DNA of 26,525 nt from Coptodactyla brooksi (lineage: Eukaryota > Arthropoda > Insecta > Coleoptera > Scarabaeidae): the NCBI GenBank assembly GCA_033557675.1, contig JAWQRM010000208.1, positions 1 to 26,525 on the forward strand, given 5' to 3'. This document shows, piece by piece, positions 10,937 through 19,600 of the stretch (the stretch's first letter is position 1; every line of letters begins with the position of its first letter). The position numbers and the translations under genes are program-made. The notes beneath the pieces are model-generated. The model was given only the letters and a program-made list of their open reading frames with translations. It was not told where the DNA came from and did not search any database.

Positions 10937-11531
10937 AAGCTTCTGAGGATGGCTCTAAAAAGCCGAAACCGGTAAAGCAGAATAAAATATAAAATAACAA
11001 ACCAGATTAGTATAATTTTCCTACTAAGATTTACAATTATTCACCCTGGTCACAAGCGGAATTTAAACAAATATTTGATAATAAAGTCTGGGTTGGTAGT
11101 ATTCTCCATTTTCTTTTAAATAGCCGTACATTTTAAGCTACTTTGTTTTATAACATTGATGTACAATAGATTCATTTTTTTCAACAATCAGCAATCAGAT
11201 TACTAAGTACTTTTGCCATTGTTTCATATTTTTCTTTCTAACATGAGCTGTCATATTTGCAAAGATGGAACAGTCTACAGCAATGAAGCCTCTAAGGCTC
11301 TGTTCATTTTTCTGGATAATACGGATTCTCGCTTCATATAAATCCAAAGCTTCACCAAGATATGACCCCTCTTTAAGGCGATCCGAAATCTGAAAAATGG
11401 TACATTTCTGTGCTTGCTATAGACGTATTACGCCTATTCAAATAATTAAACAGGAAAACGCTATCTTCATCACACTTGCAATGAATCATTAAAATTCTGC
11501 ATAAATTATTACAATAATTGAGAAGGTTAGT
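10937..11531 (-). mobile_element. Tigger/pogo-derived element, copy A
   Basis: This is the reverse complement of the element at 12977-13715, with clear similarity over nearly its whole length. On the minus strand it carries a fragment reading ALDLYEARIRIIQKNEQ then FIAVDCSIFANMT, which resembles the N-terminal helix-turn-helix region of Tigger/CENP-B-like transposases. The 5' part present in copy B (the MPAVNKKALLKRH start) is missing here. The outer end carries the CTGAGGA...GAAACCGGT hairpin motif at 10939-10978. The element is non-autonomous and degenerate. It lies downstream of the ankyrin gene's stop. Confidence 0.7.
10939..10978 (+). ncRNA. Hammerhead-ribozyme-like motif, copy 1
   Basis: The order of elements fits a type I hammerhead: stem I strand GCTT (10939-10942), core CTGAGGA (10943-10949, matching CUGANGA), stem II GGCT/AGCC with loop CTAAAA, core GAAA, short self-complementary stem III ACCGGT, then A as the cleavage-site base (GUA triplet), then stem I strand AAGC (10975-10978). 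All core positions match. The weak points are one unpaired T between the core and stem II, a four-pair stem I, and a stem III that could form only between two molecules. Activity is inferred, not shown. Confidence 0.4.
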
Positions 11532-11684
11532 AGTGTGTTAAACAGGTGCTTTTATTTCAAACTTATTTGTTGCACCTGTGTTTGTATTTATATACCTGAT
11601 GTGTATTGAAAATTTTTGTGGAAGCTAAAATTATTTAATGTTCTGCTGAATAAAGTCAAAAAATAACATAAATATATAACTAAT

Positions 11685-11780
11685 ACAGAAGCTCCTGAGG
11701 ATGGCCCTAAAAAGCCGAAACCGGTAAAGCAGAATAAAATATAACAAACCAGAAAAGAGTATAATTTTCCTAGTAAGTTT
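11685..11780 (+). repeat. Third, isolated copy of the element end with hammerhead-like motif
   Basis: CTGAGGATGGCCCTAAAAAG, then CCGAAACCGGTAAAGC, recurs here (CTGAGGA at 11695-11701). It is followed by the same flank seen at the outer ends of copies A and B (AGAATAAAATATAACAAACC, then ATAATTTTCCTAGTAAG). Only the element end is present. The stem I base next to the core is C instead of T, which would weaken pairing relative to the other copies. Confidence 0.6.
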
Positions 11781-11884
11781 TACAATAATTCAAATAGTTT
11801 GCGTAAATAGTTTTAGAAACCACTATATTATATTATATTACTATAATGAATTATAAACTATAAATTATCGCGATTTTATCAAAT

Positions 11885-11890
11885 TTTATT
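11885..11890 (-). terminator. Possible polyadenylation signal of the ankyrin/SOCS-box gene
   Basis: TTTATT on the plus strand reads AATAAA on the minus strand, about 100 bases past the stop codon of the ankyrin gene. The position is suitable for its 3' end. The surrounding sequence is AT-rich, so a chance match is possible. Confidence 0.4.
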
Positions 11891-11986
11891 GAAATATGTC
11901 AATAATTGACTTGAGGAGAAAGGCAGGGTTAAAGGAAAACTGAGTTTTTAAAAGAAAAGATCACCCGTAAAGAAATAACGTGTATT

Positions 11987-14347
11987 CTATTCGTGTCTTA
12001 TACTATATATGGGTTGTTTCAATAGTAAAATGTCTTTTAATATCTGGGGAACATCCAGCCCCATGATGACGTTGTAGGCCTTGAAGTTGGGGTCCCTCTG
12101 ATGCCTCGAATAAATAATTTCCCGACAAACGTCTCTGGCGAGCTGCGTTAAGCTGGGAAAATCGCCAGCATAATACCCTGCTTCAAAGCAGCAACCCATG
12201 GCCGCGGAATTATAAACTACACACCCGGTGAAGGCTCCGTCGCAATTCCTTTGGATGGGGACTTCGGAGGAGAGCGCGGCGTCGATTTCCGGACAGAATC
12301 CGTGCTCGTCGTGCAATCGTTCGATTTCCGTGGCCCTGACCGGCACCCCGCGACCCAACAGTGTCCAGACCCACTCCAGCCGGGCCACGGGGGGCTCCCG
12401 CAGCCCGTACAGCTCTGGAGAAAGCTGCCCAGCCCTCTCGACGATATCCAAAGCTATGGGCATCTTATTCCTGAGGGCCAAGTCCAAAGCGGTGGCCCCC
12501 CAGCAGTCCTCCAGCGAGAAATCGTCCACGTAATCCAAGAGGAGCCCCGCCAGGTCCCCGTCCGCCCTCCTTAAGGCCACGTGGAACGGTGTGTCGCAGT
12601 TGAAATCTTCTGCATTGACATCTGCACCGTACTCTAGAAGTAGGCATGCAACCCTACTATCCGAGTTTTCCACAGCCACGTGCAACACTGTCATACCCGA
12701 GTTCTCCGAGGCATTCACACTGGAGTCGCACTCCAGGAGACAGGTGATCACGTCCAAATTCGCATTATGCTTGACAGCCTGCATCAGCGGCGTCCATCCG
12801 AGGTGGTCGCGAACGTCCAGTCGCGTCTCCTCCAGAGACAGCAGGTAGCGCAAGCAGTTTAAACTGTAAAGAACACCTTCTTAATTCAAAGAAAAACAGT
12901 GCTGGGCAATTTTCTTTTAATATTCATATTAAAGTAGGAAATCCTTAGTAGGAAAAATATATACATTTAATACTAATCTTCTCAATTATTGTAATAATTT
13001 ATACAGAATTTTAATGATTCATTGCAAGTGTGATGAAGATAGTGTTTTCCTGTTTAATTATTTGAATAGGCGTAATGTGTCCATAGCAAGCACAGAAATG
13101 TACCATTTTCATGCTAAATTTTGGGTCAGTATTATTGTTGAACCTCTTTTAAAATAATGTGAAATATTTCTTTTTTATGAAGTACTTTGTAGCCCAAAAA
13201 AACAATGCCTGCTGTAAACAAAAAAGCACTCCTTAAAAGACATTTCATCTCGGTACAACCAAAAATTCAGATTTTGGATCGTCTTAAAAAATCTGGTAAA
13301 GCTTTGGATTTAAATGAAGCGAGAATCCGTATTATTCAGAAAAATGAACAGAGCGTTAGAGGCTTCATTGCTGTAGACTGTTCTATCTTTGCAAATATGA
13401 CAACTCGTGTTGAAAGAAAAATATGAAAAAATGGCAAAAGTACTTAGTAATCTGATTCCTGATTGTTCAAAAAAATGGATCTAGTGTACATCAATGTTAT
13501 AAAGCAAAGTAGCTTAAGATGTACGGCTATTTAAAAGAAAATGGAGAATTTACTACCAACCCAGCCTTTATTACTAAATATTTGTTTAGATTCCGCTTAT
13601 AACCAGGGTGAATAATTGTAAATCTTAGTAGGAAAATTATACTCTTCTGCTTTGTTATTTTATATTTTATTCTGCTTTACCGGTTTCGGCTTTTTAGAGC
13701 CATCCTCAGAAGCTTCTGTAAGGTACTAATACGTGGTATTAGTTATATACTTATGTTATTATTAGTAATTAGAATAAATTATAGTATGAAGGTATTATGT
13801 ATTATACGGATTTTGTAAGTAGGTATATAAATGATTTCATTTTTTTCTTTCTTTTTCATTGAGAAAGAATTGTTTGAAAAAAAAATTTTAAAAAAAGGTT
13901 GGTTAGACTGCTAAATTGACATCTGTCATATGTCAACTGTCATACGTCAACTGTCATACGTCAACTGTCATATGTCAACTGTCATATGTCAACTGTCATA
14001 TGTCAACTGTCATACGTCAACTGTCATATGTCAACTGTCATATATAAATTAACCTCTCACCTTCCGTACATGGCGGCCGTGTGCAGGCAAGTGGAGCCCG
14101 TATTGTCCACCAGATTCACGTCGTGCTTATCCCGCAGGTGCAGTCGCAAGCCGGCGAGGTTATCCTCCGCGATAGCCCTCCGCAGCGGGCTGGCTATGCC
14201 GTCCGGAGGTGGCAGCTCCGAATAGGCGACGGGGGCCTGATACCCCACGAAGTTATCAAGTTAAAATTCGAGCTTACTTTTACCGGTACTTACGCAAGCA
14301 TCGTAATCGTGTAAGACATCGTCTTCCTCCTCCTCCTCTTCGTCCAT
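11987..14347 (-). CDS. Ankyrin-repeat protein with SOCS-box-like C-terminus (3 exons)
   Basis: Minus-strand exons: 14347-14294 (start ATG at 14345-14347), 14236-14061 and 12863-11987. Junctions are GT-AG and in frame, giving 368 residues. The protein opens with an acidic run (MDEEEEEEDDVLHDYDAC). It continues with about five or six ankyrin repeats (roughly residues 37-230), recognisable from pieces such as NTGSTCLHTAAMYG, LGWTPLMQAVKHN, SGMTVLHVAVENSD and CDTPFHVALRRADGD. A C-terminal stretch (about 311-360, SLTQLARDVCREII and VPQILKDILLL) has the spacing of a SOCS box. In ASB-type proteins the ankyrin repeats bind a substrate and the SOCS box recruits Elongin B/C-Cullin-5, making a ubiquitin-ligase adaptor. 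That role is inferred here. The second intron (12864-14060) is mostly transposon and minisatellite. I cannot assign a specific ASB number. Confidence 0.85.
12977..13715 (+). mobile_element. Tigger/pogo-derived element, copy B, inside the ankyrin gene intron
   Basis: On the plus strand it contains a short frame from 13205 (MPAVNKKALLKRH, KIQILDRLKKSGKALDLNEA, RIIQKNEQ; stop at 13424-13426). It matches the N-terminal psq/CENP-B helix-turn-helix pattern of Tigger-like transposases and stops before any catalytic domain. The rest is non-coding, and similarity to copy A (10937-11531) runs in inverted orientation. Compared with copy A it retains about 130 extra bases around 13108-13240. The right end carries the hammerhead-like motif in reverse orientation. 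It lies entirely within the second intron of the ankyrin gene. Confidence 0.75.
13674..13714 (-). ncRNA. Hammerhead-ribozyme-like motif, copy 3
   Basis: The minus strand reads GCTT-CTGAGGA-T-GGCT-CTAAAA-AGCC-GAA-ACCGGT-A-AAGC. It is identical in every paired and core position to copy 1 at 10939-10978. It ends the Tigger-derived copy B. The same caveats apply: a bulged T, a four-pair stem I, and a stem III needing dimerisation. Confidence 0.4.
13917..14044. repeat. 14-bp minisatellite (GTCATAYGTCAACT)n in the ankyrin gene intron
   Basis: About nine nearly perfect head-to-tail copies of GTCATATGTCAACT or GTCATACGTCAACT. The only common variant is T or C at the seventh base. It ends about 16 bases short of the exon edge at 14061. 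The TGTCA/TGACA core recalls the TGACAGCTGTCA palindromes found elsewhere in the window. Confidence 0.9.
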
Positions 14348-14626
14348 TATTCCACGATCTTTCTCCTAAAAATCTCAAAAACTTGATAGTAATCCCTTAA
14401 GGGTACGTTCGTTTATTTCGCTTAAAAATTAAATAATAAGCACTAAACTATCTTCAAAAGTAACAAATTCCCGTCTAGTTATCCTTTTCTGACATCACCC
14501 AATTTAATATTTCCATCTCTGTTGCGTGTGGCTCGAATAAGATACATACACTCCTAACTAAACGTCTATTAACATATGTCACAAATTTCTAACCTAACAT
14601 TTCAACGTCCGCTTAATTTCGACGAA
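14348..14626. promoter_or_regulatory. Bidirectional promoter between the ankyrin gene and bL34m
   Basis: Only 279 bases separate the start codons of two divergent genes, the ankyrin/SOCS-box gene (-) and the mitochondrial ribosomal protein (+). Both promoters and 5'UTRs must lie largely within this interval unless there are further upstream exons. I see no clear TATA box. The sequence is less repetitive than the other spacers here, as expected of a compact housekeeping promoter. Confidence 0.6.
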
Positions 14627-15007
14627 ATGTCGCTTCTTACTCGCGTTTTCCATTCAACGGCTAACGTATTAGCGTAAGTATAAATACCCGCGCTGGTTTA
14701 TACGTCGAAATAAAACTTACAAGCTAATTATTTAAATTCATTAATTTACTATATACAGTGTTGATCAAAAGTGCCTGTACGAAACTTGAAAAAAGAACAT
14801 ATAATTATCGAAATTTTTAGACGATCCGTTTCGCCCGGAGGTTTGTTCGACGTGACCGTACGGAACGTGATAAGGTGCCACTTTCCGAGGCCTTCCGAGC
14901 GGAAGCGGATCAAGCGGCACGGCTACTGGAAGCGGATGCAGACGCCCGGCGGCCAGCGCGTCCTCATGAGGAGGATATTGAAGGGTCGGCACGTGTACTC
15001 CCATTAA
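14627..15007 (+). CDS. mRpL34: Mitochondrial large-subunit ribosomal protein bL34m (2 exons)
   Basis: Exon 1 is 14627-14673, with ATG at 14627-14629 and donor GTAAGT; exon 2 is 14821-15007. The split codon is GC|A. The 77-residue product starts MSLLTRVFHSTANVLARS, a short Arg- and hydroxyl-rich stretch without acidic residues that is typical of a mitochondrial import signal. It ends with the bL34 core (FPRPSERKRIKRHGYWKRM, RVLMRRILKGRHVYSH). In the family, bL34 is a very small basic protein that binds 23S-type rRNA in the large subunit. The length is normal for a processed bL34 plus leader. An alternative reading that starts at a GTG at 14771 would lack a leader and run through the intron; the spliced model fits much better. 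The gene is divergent from the ankyrin gene. Confidence 0.92.
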
Positions 15008-15099
15008 ATATTACTTTTTCGTTGTTATATTTTCCGCGGTTAGTGAATACAGAATTGTAGTAAAGCGTGTGTTAAAATTTTTTCCCTTTTTTTTGTTTA

Positions 15100-16010
15100 T
15101 TAGTGCAATTCGGACAAAAACACAAACTTTTATTACTTAAGTTCCAGTTTGCAGAATTTTAAAATTTATTTTTAATGCCTAACATTTATTGGGACATGAA
15201 AACAATAAAAAAATTACTTTTATAAATGTCACACTTGAACAGATTTAAGATTCTAAAATTTATTTTTAATACAAAATATTTTTGAACACAATTTTAAGAT
15301 TATGCATAACCAAACTGTCATAAATTCGCTTTTGACAGCTGTCAAAATAAATGTCACATGAACATATTCAAGTTCAGTAAAATTTACGTTTAATACAACA
15401 TATCTTAAAAACTTTGCTTTGATGTATCTTGCCGGCTTAAAAGAAAAAAAGTAACTTAACTTATTTTTAATATAAAATATTAAAAAAAAAGCAAAAAAAA
15501 TATTTTTGAACACAATTTTGAGATAAAGACGCTTTTGACAGCTGTCAAAATCTGTACAAAAAAATTGTCGTCATGTATATGTCGCACATGAACATATTTA
15601 AGCTTCTAAAATTTATTTCTAATATGAAATATCCTAAAAACACTCAAATAAATACTTTTTAACGCAATTTTAAGGTTACGTGTAACCAAACTGTCATAAA
15701 TATGCTTTTGACAGCTGTCAAAAATCTATAATAAAAATGGCTGTCTTGAAAATGTGACATTTCTTTACTTTTACTTTAAGATTTTAAATGAAATATTAAA
15801 TTTCGTATTCAATTCGAAATTGTTAAGCTTCTAAAATTTATTTTCACGACAAAATATCTTTATTTATCAATTAAAACGTAGAAACGCGAACAAAAACGAC
15901 CTTTTTAAATAATTTTAAGGTTATGTATAACTGAACTGCCACAATCATATTTTGAGAGCTGTCGAAATTTGTAAAGATGTATGTTTTGTAACAATTTATA
16001 TGTTTAAGAT
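15100..16010 (-). repeat. Repeat array inverted relative to the RNF8-like gene's intron
   Basis: No gene is seen. Units of about 200-400 bases carry GCTTCTAAAATTTATTTTTA, TTAAGGTTATGTATAACC, AACTGTCATAA and CTTTTGACAGCTGTCAAAA. These are the reverse complement of the units filling 16900-19021. Exact TGACAGCTGTCA palindromes lie at 15333, 15536 and 15709, and a decayed one near 15955. Confidence 0.8.
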
Positions 16011-16171
16011 ATTGTTGGTCATTAATTTTGGAGGGTTTTGTTCTCTAGCACTGCATTAACAATTTACCACCTGAATTAGTTCAATCGACGAATGTGGTTA
16101 CTTCATCCAATTTACATTGTCCAAAAAAGACACCGTGAATAGGTTAATAGTATTTATTGAGTTAAGTGTGA

Positions 16172-16373
16172 GTAATAACGTTCCTGATAAAGGATGGTAC
16201 GCATAAAACTAAATAAATATGTTTACTTGTTTGTTTAGTTCATTTGAACATTAGTTTAATTGACAAGTATAACACTACTTGCCAATTAAACTAACTCACA
16301 AACGATCTAAACAAACACGCAAACACATATTTGTTTAGTTTCATGCGAATTGTGCACTATTAGGTACGTTATT
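16172..16373. mobile_element. ~200-bp foldback (hairpin) element
   Basis: The left half (outer AATAACGTTCCT, inner GCATAAAACTAAATAAATAT) is matched in reverse complement by the right half (inner ATATTTGTTTAGTTTCATGC, outer AGGTACGTTATT). Pairing continues with few mismatches to a short centre near 16268-16277. With no coding capacity and near-complete self-complementarity, it looks like a foldback or MITE-type element. I cannot see a clear target-site duplication. Confidence 0.7.
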
Positions 16374-16439
16374 ATTTATAACCAGCCGAATAAAGACTAT
16401 TTTTATTTTTTTGAAAAACTGTGCAGTTTTAACTTTGAC

Positions 16440-16663
16440 AGTTAAGTTAGATGGCGGTTGACTCATAACATGTTGTATTTTTTGCTATTGTTCGACAGAA
16501 ATCGGTTGAATTCGCGTTGCGCTTCATAAATTTCCGTTGAAATAACATTAACGCACCCGAATTCCATACAAAAATCCCCGAAGAAGACGCCGCACCGCGC
16601 GTATCGGGGGATTACAGCGAAGCGCCGGACGCGCTTAGGTTAGGGGACGAAGGGATCTTCAAG
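16440..16663 (+). promoter_or_regulatory. 5' region of the RNF8-like gene
   Basis: Repeats stop and GC content rises just ahead of the first exon. The stretch holds AGATGGCGG at about 16449, similar to core-promoter elements containing GCCAT/ATGGC. The reading frame of the first exon is open upstream to a stop at 16538-16540 but contains no earlier ATG, which supports the start at 16664. The transcription start is not determined. Confidence 0.4.
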
Positions 16664-19600
16664 ATGTCTTCGCAAGGAGACTTTTCGTGCCTGGTGGACC
16701 TGTCCAAGAGGCAGTACCAGCTCGAGCCGAACAAGGTGAGGTGCAATTCCGTTTAGGTCGGTAGCTAACGAGAACGTTCGGACAGGAATTCACCATCGGG
16801 AGGGCCCTGAGCAACACGCTGACGATAGAGGACCTAAAAATCAGCCGTACCCACTGCCGACTGAAAGAGATCGGCGGGCTTTGGAGCGTCGTGGACGAGG
16901 TCAGTATTTACGCTCGCGTAAACGCGTCGATTAGCGAAAACGTTATCACTTTGACAGCTGTCAAAAGTATGTGACAGCTGTCATTTATGACAGATGTCAC
17001 ATTGGCTGTCATCTATGACAATGTTGGTAAAACAGAAATCGAACATTCAATTGACAGCTATCGGTCTCATTCATAAAAACTTTTGACAGCTGTCAAAGGT
17101 TTCATTCATATAACAGTTGGATTAAACAAAAAAAAAAGTTTTTTTAAGTGTTCTTATATTCTTATAGGTGGATAAAGACATTTTGTATTAAAGATAAGTT
17201 TTAGAAGGTTAAAAACTTCGAATTGGAAGCTTCTTTATGACAGTTTGGTTATACATAATCTCAAAATTGTGTTTAAAAGTATTTTTTTTTTGAGTTTTTA
17301 AGATATTTTATATTAAAAATAAGTTTCGAAAGTTTGAATGTGTTCTTCTTTTCATTATAAATTTTCTTTAAATCAAAATCTTTTAAGTAGGAAAGATACA
17401 TCAAACCCAATATGTTTTTAAGATATTTTGTATTAAAAATAAATTTTAAAAGCTTGAATATGTTCATATGTGACATTTATAAGGCAGGTATTTTTTTCTA
17501 CAGGTTTTGACAGCTGTCAAAAGTGAATTTATGACAGTTTGGTTATACATAAATTTAAAATAAATTTTAGAAACTTAAATCTGTTCGTGTACGACATTTA
17601 TAAGGCTGCCATTTTTGTTTTTTTTTATATTTTGACAGCTGTCAATGGGATATTTATGGTGGTTTTGTTATAAATAACCTTAAAATTGCGTTCAAAAGTA
17701 TTTATAAGCTTAAGCATTCTCATATTGTGACATTATAGAGCATCATTTAATGAATTTATGACAGTTTGGTTATACATAATCTTAAAATTGTGTTATAAAG
17801 TATTTATTTGAGTGTTTTAAAGATATTTTATATTAGAAATAAATTTTAGAAGCTTAAATATGTTCATGTGCGACATATACATGATGGCAATTTTTTTTGT
17901 ATAGATTTTGACAGCTGTCAAAAGCGTCTTTATCTCAAAATTGTGTTCAAAAAAATTTTTTTTTTGTTTTTTTAAGATATTTTATATTAAAAATAGGTTT
18001 TAAAAGTTTGACTACGTTCTTCTTTTGATTATAAATTTCCTTTAAATGAAAATCTTTTAAGCAGGCAAGGTACTTCAAACCCATAATCTTAAAATTGTGT
18101 TCAAAAATATTTTGTATTAAAAATAAATTTTAGAAGCTTAGTAGATCTGTTTGTGTGCGACATTTATAAGGCTGCCATTTTTGTTTTTTTTTTATATTTT
18201 GATAGCTGTCAATAAGATATGGTGGATTTGTTATAAATAATCTTAAAATTGTTGTAAAAAGTATTTTTTTTTGTTTTCAAGACATTTTGTGTGTAAAATA
18301 AATTTTAGAAGCTAAAATATATTCATATTGTGACATTGTAGAGCATCATTTAATGAATTTATGACAGTTTGGTTATACACAATTTCAAAATTGTATTCAA
18401 AAGTATATAATTTTTGGTGTTTTTAAGATATTTTATATTAAACATAAATTTTGAAAGCTTGAATATGTTCATATGTGACATTTATAAGGCAGATATTTTT
18501 AAAATTGTGTTCAAAAATATTTTGTATGAAAAATAAATTTTAGAAGCTTAAACATACTCATATAGTGACATTATAGAGTAGCCATTTTTTTACTACAGCT
18601 TTTGACAGCTGTTAAAAACGTATTTATAACAGTTTTGTTATACATAATCTTAAAACTGTGCTAAAAAGTATTTATTTGAGCGTTTTTAGGATATTTTATA
18701 TTAAAAATAAATTTTAGAAGCTTAAATATGTTCATACGTGACATATACAAGCGGTTATTTTTTTTCTACAGGTTTTGACTGCTGTCAAAAGCGAATTTAT
18801 GACAGTTTGGTTATACATAATCTCAAAATTGTGTTCGAAAGTATATTTTTTGTGTTTTTAAGATATTTTATATTAAAAATAAGTTTTAAAACTTCGAATA
18901 TGTTCTTCTCTTGATTATAAATTCCCTTTAAATTAAAATCTTTTAAAATCGAAATTCGAAATTGGTGGATGCGCCGGTGTGCAAAGTAATAAAGTGTTTT
19001 TTAGGGTGTGTAATTTTTCAGAGCGCGAATGGCATCTGCGTCAACGACAAGCGGGTGGTGCGCAGCGAGCCGCAGCTGCTCTCGAACGGGGACGTCGTCA
19101 AGCTGAGCGACCAGGTGCAGTTCAGGTTCGTGGAGGCGAAGTCGGCCGTCGCGGAGATGTGCGACATCGTCGACCAGATAGAGACGGAGCACCGGTATAA
19201 CACGCGGTCGACGGCGGCGGCCGCCGCCGCCGTCAGGACACCCGGCAAGGCCGCGACGGCCAGCACGAGCGCGAGTGACGATAGTGCGGTTCCCGCGGTG
19301 GAAAAACCCACGGGGGAGGGGGCCGCCGAGCCGGACCTCGGCGAGGGGAGCGGCCCCAAGAGGCAGAATTCCGTCGCAGACGTCGAGACGGAACTGCAGT
19401 GCAGCATCTGCACGGAGCTGTTCGTCAAGGCGCAGACCCTCAACTGTTCGCACACGTACTGCAAGATGTGCATAGAGGAGTGGAAGAAGAAGAACAAAAT
19501 ATGCCCGATATGCCGGGCGAAGATCAAGACCGTCACGCCGACGATCGTCGTGGATAACTTGGTGGACGCGGTGAGTGAAATTAGCTAGACAGACAGAAAG

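Noticed and set aside
10866..10974. Hammerhead stem III formed with the upstream ACCGGTA at about 10866
   Set aside because: That arrangement would require the bases after it to pair with those before CTGAGGA, and they do not. The local GCTT/AAGC arrangement fits better.
13205..13426. Possible small host gene of 73 residues
   Set aside because: Its sequence matches the N-terminal part of Tigger/CENP-B-like transposases, lies in a repeated element with an inverted copy nearby, and stops before any functional domain is complete.
14771..15007. bL34m starting at GTG 14771
   Set aside because: GTG starts are not expected in insect nuclear genes, the first 16 residues do not match the family, and a proper ATG exon with donor GTAAGT lies at 14627-14673.
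15253..15513. Minus-strand frame of 86 residues rich in Phe, Lys and Ile
   Set aside because: It lies wholly in the repeat array downstream of bL34m and changes with each repeat copy.
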